From assembly GCA_009823505.1 (NCBI GenBank), contig VZQC01005743.1, forward strand, positions 820,785 to 884,784: 64,000 nt of DNA, given 5' to 3'. The notes under the pieces were generated by a model that worked only from the letters and a program-made list of their open reading frames with translations, searched no databases and was not told the origin of the DNA. This DNA comes from Rhizomys pruinosus. Taxonomy: Eukaryota > Chordata > Mammalia > Rodentia > Spalacidae. The position numbers and the translations under genes are program-made. Below are positions 1-10,384 of the stretch, piece by piece (the stretch's first letter is position 1; each line of letters begins with the position of its first letter).

Positions 1-14
1 CCCCCCCCCCCCCC
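1..14. repeat. Poly-C tract
   Basis: Fourteen consecutive C bases open the window, followed by a short CA-rich run. It lies inside or next to the partial 3' LTR of the retroelement that follows and carries no gene. Confidence 0.9.
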
Positions 15-145
15 GCCACACACACCCTGTGTAAGCTAGTTGGGGAGGTATTTCTCCATCCAGAGCTCCACCCATCCTTCAGCAGACCTTTTGCTTCTTA
101 TGTCCGGGGACAGTCCTTCCAAAGGAAAGTCTAAATCATCCCACA
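1..145 (-). repeat. Partial 3' LTR of an old LTR retroelement
   Basis: Positions 85-145 are a diverged direct copy of 3052-3112, with matching edges: on the minus strand both begin with TGT and share a TTTAGAC block and a GGACTGTCCC block. A purine-rich stretch lies immediately upstream (about 146-170, minus-strand sense), where a polypurine tract should be. The LTR runs off the window start, so its other end is unseen. The pairing with the 3112 LTR is seen in the sequence; the family is not identified. Confidence 0.65.
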
Positions 146-2799
146 TGCACTGCCTTTTTCTAGCCCTTACTCTGTACATGCCCACCTCTTCTGCTAGAGT
201 TCCTGGGCCTTGGGGGAGGGGTAGGACAATCTAATTTTTCTCTGAGGTGAGACATCAAGCTTTCAGGTCTGTCCATGTCCCATTTCCAATGGACTTCTGG
301 CTCATTAGGGGCAGTTTTCCTACTAAGAAAACAAAATAGAATCACAAACATGTAAACAAACATTGACCATTACAAGAAGTCACAATATGGGCACAAACAC
401 AAGTGTTTGGATGGTACCTTAGCAGGAGCATTCACAGCCCTCTAATAAAACGATGGCAATGGCTTTTCTGTTGGAGCCTATAATGTCCCCTGCCGTGGGA
501 GGTCAACCTGGCTTAAGGTATAGGATTCATTTTCCTGCCCAAGGAGCGGGTTATACATCCAATTGGAATTTTCTTGGTCATACATATACCAGATCTACCA
601 GCTCACCCCCGTTTTCCAGCAGAACATCTTATTCAGCATGCACCACATGAAGTCTGTAGGAGAACTTTGGGGACCGTGTCTGCCTAGAGATGTGCATAGC
701 ACTCTCCAGCATTGTGAAGACCAGCTGTCCATTAACAGGGAGTCCTTAGAGTTATCTCTCTTTCTCATGCTCACATCATTCCATGCATTCAGCAATAGGG
801 TCTTACCATCTGCTTTCAGTGTCTAACCAACATCAGAGGCAAGAGCTTTTGTTTGTAGGCCTCCAGAGCCTCCCTGGCCAACAGCTCCTGGAACAGGGCC
901 AAGGAGGAATAGGTCTCCTATTGCCCTGCTATATTTTTCAGGTTCCCTGGATCAGACAGGCCCTGGCCTCAACTCCAGGCGATTGTCACACCTGTTATCT
1001 TTTCATCGACCCCTTCTCATTCCTGGGGCAGAACCCCTGCTGTGCCACCACACCCAGCATATCTTTTCTCAGCAGAGAAGGGTACTCTGTTTAATCTGGG
1101 GAAGTCATTATTTACCCCCTGGACAGTTTTCATCCTCCATAAGCCTTTTGTGAACTGTTCATAAGGCTTCAAAGCCTTCCAAGTGCTCTTTAGCATGGGA
1201 TTTAGCTTTTTATCACTTTTTTTTTTCCTTTAGGAACTTGGACTTTCCACAGATTTAGCCACATTTGGCTTCTAGTAACCCAAGGAGATTTATTCTGCTT
1301 TGTCCTTTTTATATTGACTTTAGGTTGTGTTGCTCTTCAACAGACATACTTTAGACTCTGGTCTAAGTCACTTAGATCTGACAAAGCCTCTCTTAGTTAT
1401 AAAAACTCTGTCCCATTAAGGGACTCAGAACAGCCATTAAAGGTTTACACCGATCTCAAGATTCTTCTTCAATCAAGCTTTTCCTTAAATCACTGGTAAA
1501 CACAGACCTATCCAGCCCAGTGAACTGGACACTACATATTGCTTTCTTCAGACCTATACCTCAGTTGCTGCCCCTCTCCTACCATTGCCCATCCCCTGGT
1601 ATTCATAGAAACCTCAATTGGGTATCTCTTATGCATTGTACAAGGCAGTCCATCAGAGACTGATTCCCCTGTGCTGCCTCAGGCTATGCAGCCTTTTTTC
1701 TTAAGGAAGGATAGGTGTATATTTCTCAGCTTCTGAAGAACTTAAAATAATTTCATCTGGCCCCAATCCCATAGTCTCACAAGTGAGGTGATTAGGGGCT
1801 CGTTCATTGCCTGATTGAAAGTCTTCCCCAATTCCAACTCCAGTGCTGAGTATTCTCTGACTGTCTTAGTTTCCTGGCACTTGGCCATGGTTAAGACCAC
1901 TATCAGCATGTTGAAACATGGGTTTGATTTTCTTTCATTGTATTAAAGTTCAAACCTGAGGGATATTTTGTGCTTTTTGTAAGTCATTCCTTTCCTCATT
2001 ACTATCTCCTTCTCCCATGGGTCCCAGGTTTTGAGGTCTCGAGATGAGCCTTGTATTATTGATCTAATCTGGGCTCTCTTCCCCTTCTGGTACACTAGGT
2101 GTAAAAAGTGGCGGGCTAACACTGCTACCTTTTTTTTCTCTCTTTTATGCAATTTACTGCCAAGATCAGAGGCCAATAAAAGGAGGCCAGTCTCATTCTT
2201 TCCTTGTTGTAATTCTCCCTTAAATTTTTCATCTATTTGGGCTGCCTCTTCTATCTGAGATAAACGTTTAATAACATAAAGTGAGGTCCAGACTCCCTCA
2301 GCTGTGGCTTGTTACAATTCTTGCCCATGGTTCTCAACTCACAGGGTTCGAAAAGCTAGCTTTAGACCTTCTGTTGTTTTCAAAGCATCTTTATATTCAT
2401 GTGGAGGTCCCCACTGATCAGTTAAGCATGCGACTCTCTACCACTTAGAAGTAGATGGACAGCTGGGACATTCTCCCATTGGCATTATCTGCCTAAGTGG
2501 CTTTCTTCTAGTTCTACATCTTACAGTCCATTGTCCAATCCGTACTGCTCGCCAATACTAAGTAGATTATCCACCATGCTGAAATTCCCTCTGCATCCTC
2601 CTCCAGCTTCATGTTGGTTTCTGGTCTCTTCCCCCACGACCGATAGAATCCCATCACCCTTCCCAAACACACTTTGCTCATTCCACAATCTCTCCTCAGC
2701 TCCATATCCTCCCAGACTAGCCAATGTTTTCTCAGTAATTTTCCCATCCTTGGAAAGCAGCATGCATTTGACTCAGATGTAAGCTTTGGCAGCCATTTT
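146..2799 (-). mobile_element. Internal region of a degenerate endogenous retrovirus-like element
   Basis: This 2.65-kb segment lies between two LTR-like direct repeats and is read on the minus strand. It holds only short broken frames (for example 2521-2763 and 1943-2176, the latter lysine/arginine-rich in a gag-like position, and 160-363 with a hydrophobic stretch near the 3' LTR). No protease, polymerase or envelope domain could be assigned with confidence. At under 3 kb it is internally deleted or non-autonomous. It cannot encode a working virus as it stands. Confidence 0.55.
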
Positions 2800-3112
2800 G
2801 CTGCTCCACCTCTCTCCTATTGCTATACTCTCAAAGATGGATGGAGGAACAGAGGCCCTAAGAGCTTCTGTTAAAGGGGAGTTTAGTGGAATATTTATAG
2901 AGAGAATGGGAGAAGTCTCCACTTATGGGGTCTCCTGGGTGTCCCCTTTATATCCATACCTGGCCAGGACTCTCTGCAGTCCCACACTCCATGGCGCCAG
3001 CAGGATCCCAGAGGGGCCACTGAATCTGTAGCTCTGCCTCTTGTGTAGTTGCACCTTCTGCATCTGATGTCCAGGGACAGTCCATTCAAAAGAATGTCTA
3101 AATTATCAGACA
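2800..3112 (-). repeat. 5' LTR of the same retroelement
   Basis: Read on the minus strand, the LTR starts with TG at 3112-3111 and shares about 60 bp of homology with the 3' LTR start at 145. It carries a TATA-like box (ATATAAAGG, about 2946-2955) some 160 bp inside. The inner edge is uncertain: a weak tRNA-primer-like TGG sequence sits near 2785-2795, and I place the boundary at about 2800 from it. It abuts a CA microsatellite. Confidence 0.6.
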
Positions 3113-3157
3113 CCACACACACACACACACACACACACACAGATTATATATATATAA
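3113..3157. repeat. (CA)n followed by (TA)n microsatellite
   Basis: A run of about 15 CA dinucleotides passes into a short TA run, starting exactly at the outer edge of the 5' LTR. Confidence 0.9.
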
Positions 3158-3167
3158 TATGTGTGGT

Positions 3168-3290
3168 TTGAGCTTTTTGAGACAGTTTGGACTTGGACTT
3201 CCAATGTAGTCAAGGATGGCTTTGAACTGATTCTCCTGCCTCAGCCTCCCAAATCATAGAATTACAGGTATGTACCACCATGCTAGTACA
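3168..3290 (-). mobile_element. Diverged B1-type SINE
   Basis: The plus strand shows the antisense B1 pattern: GAGACAG, then TTTGAACTGA, CTGCCTCAGCCTCCCAAAT, and an end resembling TACCACCATGC. It is well diverged from the young B1 copies elsewhere in the window and so is an older insertion. Confidence 0.7.
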
Positions 3291-3394
3291 CACATGTGCG
3301 CCTGCACACACTCACATATCTGAGATACGGTATGATGGTTAATCTTGTCAACTTGAAACAAATTTCTAAGTGTGTCTGTGAAAGACTTTCTAGG

Positions 3395-3616
3395 TTAGGT
3401 ACTGAGAACTGAACCCAAGAGTTTCCTCATGCTAAGCAAGTAAGCTACCACTAAGCCACATCCTTATCTTCAGCCCTTGATTTTTTTGAGACATGGTCTT
3501 GCTATATGGATTTAACTTGCTACACAGCCCAAGCAAGCCTCAAACTGGCCCTCCTCCAATCTCCATCTTCAGGTATTCTGGGAATTAAAAGTATGCACAA
3601 CCATGCCTGGCTTAAT
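3395..3616 (-). mobile_element. Composite tRNA(ID)-like + B1-like SINE (B4/RSINE type)
   Basis: Plus-strand positions 3395-3478 match the antisense of an ID-type tRNA-derived unit (ACTGAACCCAAG, then GCAAGTAAGCTACCACTAAG). Positions 3480-3616 match antisense B1 (GAGACATGGTCTTGCTATAT, ending near CATGCCTGGC). Their adjacency and same orientation suggest one composite SINE. Two separate insertions cannot be excluded. Confidence 0.6.
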
Positions 3617-3764
3617 TTCATCTTTTGTATATAATAGATTTTACTATCTTTTCCTTTGCTCCAGTAAATTATTTTAGGTACACCTAAATTTGAAAAACAC
3701 TGGTCAAGTGACAGAGATATAAACATTTGCTGCCTTAAAGCTATGAAGTAAGAAAGTGCTTATA

Positions 3765-3920
3765 GCTGGGCGTGGTGGCGCCATGCCTTTAATCCTAACA
3801 CTCGGGAGGCAGAGGCACGCAGATCTTTGTGAGTTCAAGGCCAGCCTGGACTACAGAGCAAGTTCCAGGACAGCTGGGGCTACAGGGAGACCCCGTCTCA
3901 AAAAGACCAAAAAAAAAAAA
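3765..3920 (+). mobile_element. B1 SINE
   Basis: A near-complete B1 element, with GCTGGGCGTGGTGGCG at its 5' end, GAGTTCAAGGCCAGCCTGG in the body and an A-rich 3' tail. The flanks carry a near-perfect target-site duplication (AAGTGCTTATA before, AAGTGTTTATA after). The 3' half has a CAGGGAGACCC motif that recurs in the other young B1 copies here. Confidence 0.9.
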
Positions 3921-4074
3921 GTGTTTATAAGTAGAAATAAGCACCGAGTACTCTGGAAATGCATACAGAAATAACACTTAATAAATGTGGGAATGGTGAG
4001 GCCTGGTTGCCTAAAGGAATTCAAATTAAATGGACACCTGAACAATCCACAAGAGATTAGATTAGGGTAAGGAT

Positions 4075-4075
4075 N
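4075..4075. other. Single-N assembly gap or ambiguous base
   Basis: One N sits in otherwise non-repetitive sequence. The other two Ns in the window (24839 and 51970) mark wrong or collapsed joins, so contiguity here should not be assumed. Confidence 0.9.
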
Positions 4076-4631
4076 GAAAGGTGTGGGATTCCTAACAGAG
4101 GAACTGCACAAGTTCAGAGATGAGAGAAGAACTTGTTCAAATTAATATAGTAGTAGTCTAAGGTACTGAAGGTGCAGTTTCTAGAGTGAGAACAGAGTGG
4201 AAAGTGATTCCAGAGATAGAGCTGAAAAGGAAAAACCACAAAGCCTTACTACCTTAGCATTTCATCTGAAGTCCAAATGAGAGATAGGTAGTAAAGGTAT
4301 GTAGTGAACAAATGAGCTTTGCCCAAAGAAAGGTCCAGGAGGTCCTGGGAGGAAGCCTTCAAATTCCCAGAATCTCCAGTTACATCAGAAGTACTCCCAA
4401 GTATAAATGTTAATGGTAACTCTGAAAACTGAAGCTTTGGGTTAGATTCTTGGATTGTCAGCACTCTGTGCATATTACTACATATTGATATAGGAGGGTA
4501 ATAATGAATTCATGAGGATAGAAAACATTTGACACCTGCCCCTCACCCACAGAGCACCTCTTCCTTTGGCTGGTTTTAATCAGTAACTTGTCCTTGAAAT
4601 AAACCCTATCTATGGGTATCAAGAGCTGTAG

Positions 4632-4791
4632 ATACTTCCTGGCGGGAGATACCAAGATATCAAGAGGTGGTTTTCCCAGGGCAGGCTTATCCATTGCACC
4701 CGGATGTGCTGACCCCTGCGATTTCCCCAAATGTGGTAAACTCGACTGCATAATTTGTGGTAGTGGGGGACTGCGTTCGCACTCTCCCCTG
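4632..4791 (+). pseudogene. RNU1: Retroposed U1 snRNA pseudogene
   Basis: About 160 bp are colinear with the whole vertebrate U1 small nuclear RNA, the 5'-splice-site-recognising RNA of the spliceosome (normally about 164 nt). The 5' end, the GGTTTTCCCAGGGC region, the Sm-site region ATAATTTGTGG and the 3' stem are all recognisable. The extreme 5' end lacks one A in the ACTTACCTG recognition segment and there are several substitutions and small deletions. An A-rich tail (from 4794) and a short flanking repeat based on AGAGCT on both sides point to L1-mediated retroposition. No U1-type upstream promoter elements are apparent, so it is almost certainly not functional. Confidence 0.9.
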
Positions 4792-4944
4792 ATTAAAAAA
4801 AAAGAGAGCTTTCAGAATATTGTTTGTCTTTCTAGAGAATTAAGAATTTAAGGGCATTTTGGGTTAACTACCAAGCTTACAGCTGGCATCAGAGATGAAG
4901 ATGGTCTTATATGGATTCTTCTAAACACTGTTAAACCCTACTTT

Positions 4945-5165
4945 TTTTTTTTTAATGTGTATGAGTGTATTCCCTGGATATATGTAAGTGCATCCATGTT
5001 GTGTTGTGCAATGCCCAAGGAAGTCAAAAGAGGGTGTCCGGATCCCCTGTAACTGGAATTACAGACAGGTGTAACCTGCCATGTGGGTGTTTGGGAATTG
5101 AACCTTGTGTCCCTCAGCAAAAGACACCATAGTTCTTTTACTTGCTGAACCATCTTACCACGCGC
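4945..5165 (-). mobile_element. B3-type tRNA-derived SINE
   Basis: Antisense B3 pattern: a T-rich end, TGTGTATGAGTGTATTC, AGAGGGTGTCCGGATCCCC, CCATGTGGGTG, and a tRNA-like head ending in GAACCATCTTACCA. Diverged about 15-20% from the young copies. Confidence 0.8.
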
Positions 5166-5204
5166 CTGAACACCCTATGCTTTAACCGTTGGGACCAGAA
5201 GTAT

Positions 5205-5430
5205 TGGAATTTACTTCCACATAATAATCTTCTAGTTCGCCCCATTTAACCTGCAAATGTTCATGATGTTGCCTCTTTTTTCGCTGCATAGAAAACTCGC
5301 ATGTGTAGAATGTACCACATTTTCTTTCTATCTATCCCTTGTCGGTTGAAGGGTACCTGATGTGCTGGTTCCAGCTTTTGCTGTGGAACAGAGCTGAAAT
5401 AAACATGCACATGCATGTAGCATCTGTGTA
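5205..5430 (-). mobile_element. L1 ORF2 3'-end fragment
   Basis: Matches, with many small differences, the antisense end of L1 ORF2 seen at 24515-24730 and 39460-39670 (landmarks: ATCTTCTAGTTC, TGTACCACATTTTCT, AACAGAGCTGAAATAAACAT). A short truncated piece. Confidence 0.75.
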
Positions 5431-5644
5431 AGATTAGAGTCTGTTCATAAAACTAAGCAACCAGTTGGTTTACAATGAGTTTAGGTAAGTTAATTTTTAT
5501 ATGGATTAAGAATAGGTATGTTATATTTTCTAGTAATTACGATAAAAGGAATGCGCAAAACTATTGGACTGACAAATTATATCTAAACCATAGTAATTAT
5601 TATGGGATTGCTGTTAGTTATTTAATTTATTTATTTGTTTTGTG

Positions 5645-5765
5645 AATTTTTGGTCTTTTTTGACCATGGTCTTCCTCATACCCCAGCTGTCCTGACCCTC
5701 ACTCTATCGACCCGGCTTGGCCTGAACTTACCCAATCTAGCCTGCCTCTGCTCTAGTAGTCTTAT
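5645..5765 (-). mobile_element. Degenerate B1 SINE
   Basis: The antisense B1 order is visible: GGTCTTTTTTGACCATGGTC, CCCCAGCTGTCCTGACC, ACTCTATCGACCCGGCTTGG, CTGCCTCTGCTC. Divergence is heavy and the 5' end is missing. Confidence 0.65.
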
Positions 5766-5832
5766 ACAAGAGCTGCTTGAGCGTGTTGTCAAGCATTTTC
5801 TAAATAGTAATAAAATTTAAAAGTCAAAATCA

Positions 5833-6088
5833 GGCTATGGGCTTGAGAGATACGCCAGTGGTTAGCACGCTGCTCTTGCAGAGAGACCCAGGTTCAATTC
5901 CACAGCACCCACAGGGTGGAATAAGAACCGTCTGTGACTCCAATTCAGGAGAACTCCATTTCCAGGGGAATCCAACACCCTCTTCTGAACCTCCACGGCA
6001 TTGCACGAACACGGGTGCAAAAACACTACATGCAGAAAGTACATTTCTACACATACAAAAAAATAAAAAAAACAAAAATAAATAAAAG
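5833..6088 (+). mobile_element. B3-type tRNA-derived SINE
   Basis: Sense B3: a tRNA-like head (GCTTGAGAGATACGCCAGTG, GGTTCAATTCC as B box), the shared middle (GGAGAACTCCATTTCCAGG), ACCCTCTTCTGAAC, then CATACAAAAAAATAAA and an A-rich tail. Confidence 0.85.
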
Positions 6089-6090
6089 TA

Positions 6091-6715
6091 TCAGGCTGGT
6101 GTAACTTATGGCCTTTCTGGATGCTTAACGACCATCTTAATGCCCATACCAATTTGCCCAAGGGTCATTAAGGATACTTGTTCACTGTGCCGCTCAGAGT
6201 TTCAATAGTCCCAGAGACTATGCGTGGGTCATCTCTTGAAATGTCCTGCAAATGATAGTCACCAGTCTTCCTTTCTTACATGTGGAATCCATAATGGGAG
6301 CTCAGGAAATCAGCCAGCCGTCCAGGCTAGAAAGAGGAAAGTCTGCGCATATGTCAAAAAGGGAAGCCTGTTCAGCAAGACATGATTTTGTCCTCATGTG
6401 GAAGGAACTGGTGATTGAAAAGCACAAAAGGAACCAGTGACTACCCCATCCCTCTCCCCAAAAAATCCTGATGACCCTTGAGGACCAGATCCCCACTGGA
6501 CCTTGAAAAACAAAAACCTTGGTTAATCTGGGCTAAACTGTGGGTGGCCTTAACATCCAAAAGGAAAGTATAAACCAGAAATAATAAATAGTAAGGCCTG
6601 AAAAATTGTACTTCATGTATAAAACAAGATCTTAGAAAAAGACAAAAAGGCAGTTGTTTTGCCGGTCCCTTACTGGAAAGTGCAGCTCCCCTGTGGCTAC
6701 CACTGCTTTTGGCTT

Positions 6716-6765
<50 letters not shown>

Positions 6766-7059
6766 ACATAGGCAAGAAACCATTGTTAGATGATCACTGC
6801 TGGGTGAGGGAAAGTTGGTCTTCTCTAAGGGAGGGGCTCTAGGTAGGCTGAATAGGCTTCAGTGGATGAACTCACACAGAGGGACATCTGGGCACACAAA
6901 CTTGACTTAATAAGTAAGTCTTAACATATATGACAAAATGCATAGACCTGTGGACAGGCTATGGGGGAGTTCAGGTAGGCAGGGAGGGATAAATATGATT
7001 AAGAATATTTTATGAATTCCATGAAAATAAATAAAAAATACTTGTAGAAAAAGAGTTCC
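6091..7059. other. Single-copy spacer with no recognised gene; contains (TA)20
   Basis: No gene or known repeat is recognised apart from a perfect TA dinucleotide run at about 6722-6762. Open frames here are short and one of them crosses the TA run, so they are not credible genes. Confidence 0.6.
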
Positions 7060-8935
7060 CCTCACCGATTTCACTGGCACCTATGCTAGTTTGTAGTCAC
7101 ACCAGCATTGAATGAGGGTTCTGCTTTCCCTTCTTCTCCACCAGCATTTACTATCATTTGTTTACTTGATCTTAGCCATTCTGTCTGGGATAATATGAAT
7201 TCTTAAAATAGTTTTAATTTGCATCACTTTAATTGAAAATTATGTCAAACAATTTCTTGGATATTTCTTAGTCACTTGTATTTCTTCTTATTAGAACTCT
7301 GTTCAGATCTTTAGCCATCTTTTAATTGGGTCGTGTGTTATGATTCTTTTTTAATTCATTGTATATGCTAAAATTAATTATTAATCAGATTTATAGCTGG
7401 CAAGAATTCTTTTGCAGGCTGTGGTCTTCCTCTTCAACTGATTGGTTGTTTCCTTTTATGTAGAGAGGCTTTTTACTTAACGAGGTATACTTTGACAATC
7501 ATTGACCTTTATTCCTGGCCTAATGAAGTCCAATTTAGAGAGTCCTTTCCTATACCTATATGCTATAGTGTACTTCCTATGTATTTTTTAAGTTTCAAAG
7601 CTTCTGGTTTCTTATTGAAGTCTTTGATCCTATTAGAGCTGCTCTTTGTCCATGTGATCAATATGGTTCTAATATCATTCTACACATGGAAGTCCATTCT
7701 TTTCAGCACAGTTTTTGAAGATGCTCTTCCTTCAGTGTGTATTCTTGGGATTTTTGTCAAATATCAGATGGCCTACATTGCATGCACTCATGTTTGAGTC
7801 TTCTATTTTGATCTATTGATCTACATCTTTGTTTTTTGCCAATAATAAACCACATTCATTATTTACCTGGGATCCCATATCTTGTTTATCTTTTCAAAGA
7901 TTCAGCTCTCAGACTCATCAATTCTTTGTAGTAATTTCTTAATTTCTGCTCTGATTTTCATTATTTCTTCTCATATGCTACATTTTCTTCTTTTTTCTTC
8001 CTATATTCTGGATTTGTAAAACTAAGTCATTTAATTTCATTCCTGCTGATATTTTAATGTAGGTAGTTAGAGCTAAAACTTCTGTCTTAGAATTGCTTTT
8101 AATATGCCCCAAATATTTTTTGTTTTAATTTTTGAATGTCAATTTTAGTATCAAGAACTTTTTACTTTTGGTTTCTTCTTTCACCCATTCATTGTTTAAT
8201 ACTGTGCTATTTAATCTCCTTGAATTTGTGCATTTATAGAACCTCTTTTGCTGTTGTTAAGATTTATTTCATTATAGTTCAATTGAATCCATGTAATTAA
8301 TTCATTTTTGTATTTGTTGTATTTTATTTCCAGCTCCAGTATATGGTATATTTTAGAGAAATTTTCATACATTACTGAGTACAATGTGTATTCTTTAGTC
8401 TTGGGTGGAATGTTCTGTAGATGTCTGTTAGGTCACTTAGATATATGATGTTTCATTCAGATGTTTCTCTGCTTCTTTTTTTTACAGATGAACTGGAATT
8501 GGAGGAAGTGGGTTATTGATGTAACACACTATTACTGTGCTGGGGTTAATCTGTGTATTGATGTCCAGTAGTGCTCTTTTTATGAAACTGAATGCACCAG
8601 AGCTTTGTGCATGTAGTTCATGATTGCAATGACTTTGTGGTCAATTGATCTGAATGAAGTGACCTTTATCTTGTCTGATTATTTTTAGTTGAATTCTATT
8701 TGGTCAGACATTAGGATAGGATACATGCTTCTTCTTTGGTTATGTTTGCTTGGAATATCTTTCTCATTATTTCACTCTAAGAATTTGACTCTCCTTGATA
8801 TTATAAAGAGCACTGGCAGACAAGAAAATGATTGCTTTGTTTCTTAATCTTTTCAATTACCCTGAGTCATTTCATTGGAGAATTGAAGATATTGATGCTT
8901 ACAGAAATTATGAAAAGTTGTGTATTGGGTAGTTA
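7060..8935 (-). mobile_element. Old L1 element, ORF2 with a large internal deletion
   Basis: The plus strand is antisense to L1 ORF2 from its 3' region (CACCAGCATT, CTTGATCTTAGCCATTCTG) up to about 7855, where it jumps to sequence equivalent to the N-terminal and endonuclease-side part (about 7905-8830, including TCTGCTCTGATTTTCATTAT and TCAGACATTAGGATAGGAT). Roughly 1.4 kb or more of the middle, including most of the reverse-transcriptase core, is missing. It is more diverged than L1-A, B or C, suggesting an older Lx-like family. Confidence 0.8.
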
Positions 8936-9039
8936 TTTCCTCATCCATCTGCTGTTTCTCCAGCTTCCCTTAGGCTCACAAACTGTGCTATGTATATACC
9001 ACACCAGAACTGAGGAACAAGACATAGAAACTCTATTTT

Positions 9040-9276
9040 TAAGATTTTTAAATTTTTATTTATTTCTGTATGCATATGAATGTACTGTCTGCATGCAGGT
9101 TTGTGCACCCATGCCATGCAATGCCGCGGAGGAGGTCAGAAGAGGGTGTCGGATTCCCCTGGAACTGGAGTTCTCCTGGAATTGGAGTTTCAGACGGTTC
9201 TGGGCCGCCATGTGGGTGCTGGGTCCTCTGTAAGAGCGGTCGTAGCACTTAACCGCTAGGCCATCTCTCCAGCCCA
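9040..9276 (-). mobile_element. B3-type tRNA-derived SINE
   Basis: Antisense B3: T-rich end, TGTACTGTCTGCATGCAGG, TCGGATTCCCCTGGAACTGG, CCGCCATGTGGGTGCTGGG, and AACCGCTAGGCCATCTCTCC at the tRNA head. About 20 bp around the B box appear deleted. Confidence 0.9.
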
Positions 9277-9454
9277 AGAAACTATTGTATGTAGTTTGTA
9301 TTACAGAAGTAAGTGGATGTTAGATAACAGACAAATATGCAAATTAACTTCTAACTACAGCATGAGAAAGGAAGTGGAAAGCTCTGACAAATAGCAATTA
9401 TAGTCAACATCTAATTCTGTCCTAACTCTCCTGGCAGGGGGCAAGTTATTCTTT

Positions 9455-9570
9455 GTTTTTTAATAAAATACCTTTATTGATATGTTGTGTATTTCATACA
9501 TCATTTTTAAGTCCAATTTAGAGTTATTCCCCTTTCCTTGCCCCCATCCCACCCCACCCCAGTACATGCA
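9455..9570 (-). mobile_element. L1 3'-terminal fragment
   Basis: Resembles the outer L1 3' ends at 12605 and 59640: a T-rich start, TTTCATACATCA, then a C-rich tract (CATCCCACCCCACCCCAG) and ATGCATTGTACCATACATGT. In L1 sense orientation the C-rich tract is the G-rich polypurine tract typical of rodent L1 3' UTRs. Confidence 0.6.
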
Positions 9571-9957
9571 TTGTACCATACATGTCTGGGAGATTATTCT
9601 TAAGAGCGACACTTGTGCCTCCTTGCTTTGGTTAGCAGATTATTGGAACAATAGATCTCAAACAATTGGAATTTTCCTATCTCCTAGAAGACACTGGAGC
9701 CTAGCCAAGCATGGGTCAGTGAGAGGTGGTGCCACATACTGAGCCGCCTACTTTTACATACCAACTCCAAAGATGGACTGCGGAAGGGAGGTCACTGACC
9801 CTCCAGATTTGTTCCTCTTCCCAATGTGACCACACTAAAAAAATCTTTCTCTGCTTTTTGCTAAAAAAATTTTGTGTATTAGCTACTGTCATTTTATTTT
9901 CTGTTTGTGTTCTTAATTTTGTTTTTCCATAAATATTAGTTCATTTGTTGGCTTTTA
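9571..9957. other. Spacer with no recognised gene
   Basis: No repeat family or gene recognised; AT-rich towards the minisatellite. Confidence 0.5.
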
Positions 9958-10355
9958 TAGCCTCTTGGTATGGTTTTCTTTTCTATAGTTCTTGGTATGG
10001 TTGTCCTTTCTGCAGCCCTTGGTATGGTTGTCCTTTCTGCAGCCCTTGGTATGGTTATCCTTTCTACAGCCCTTGGTATGGTTATCCTTTCCACAGCCCT
10101 TGGTATGGTTGTCCTTTCTACAGACCTTGGTATGGTTGTTCTTTCTACAGCCCTTGGTATGTTTATCCTTTCTACAGCCCTTGGTATGGTTATCCTTTCT
10201 ACAGCACTTGGTATAGTTGTCCTTTCTACAGCACCTTGGTATGGTTGTCCTTTCCATAGTCCTTGGTATGGTTGTCCTTTCTACAGCCCTTGGTATGGTT
10301 GTCCTTTCTACCGCCCTTGGTATGGTTGTCCTTTCTATAGCCCTTGGTGTTGCTT
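9958..10355. repeat. 27-bp minisatellite, about 15 copies
   Basis: A 27-bp unit built on CTTGGTATGGTTGTCC followed by TTTCTACAGCC repeats about 15 times. One 28-bp unit (near 10225) breaks the phase. Because 27 is divisible by three, several frames on both strands stay open for 75-134 codons and give artificial repetitive peptides. There is no start context, splice signal or flanking coding sequence to support translation. Confidence 0.95.
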
Positions 10356-10384
10356 CCATTATTTTCTGTAGGCCTGGTTTGGGA

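Noticed and set aside
4632..4791. A functional U1 snRNA gene
   Set aside because: Base losses (including in the splice-site-pairing end), substitutions, an A-rich tail and flanking repeats indicate a retropseudogene.
6441..6767. 108-codon minus-strand frame starting with an Ile/Tyr repeat
   Set aside because: Its start lies in the (TA)n microsatellite, and the rest has no recognised domain.
9958..10355. CRISPR-like array
   Set aside because: Units are contiguous 27-bp copies without unique spacers, and the genome is mammalian.
9955..10371. Open frames of 74-134 codons on both strands giving a WYGCPFYSP-like repeat protein
   Set aside because: They are an unavoidable result of a 27-bp minisatellite. 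No promoter, splice signal or non-repetitive coding flank supports a gene.
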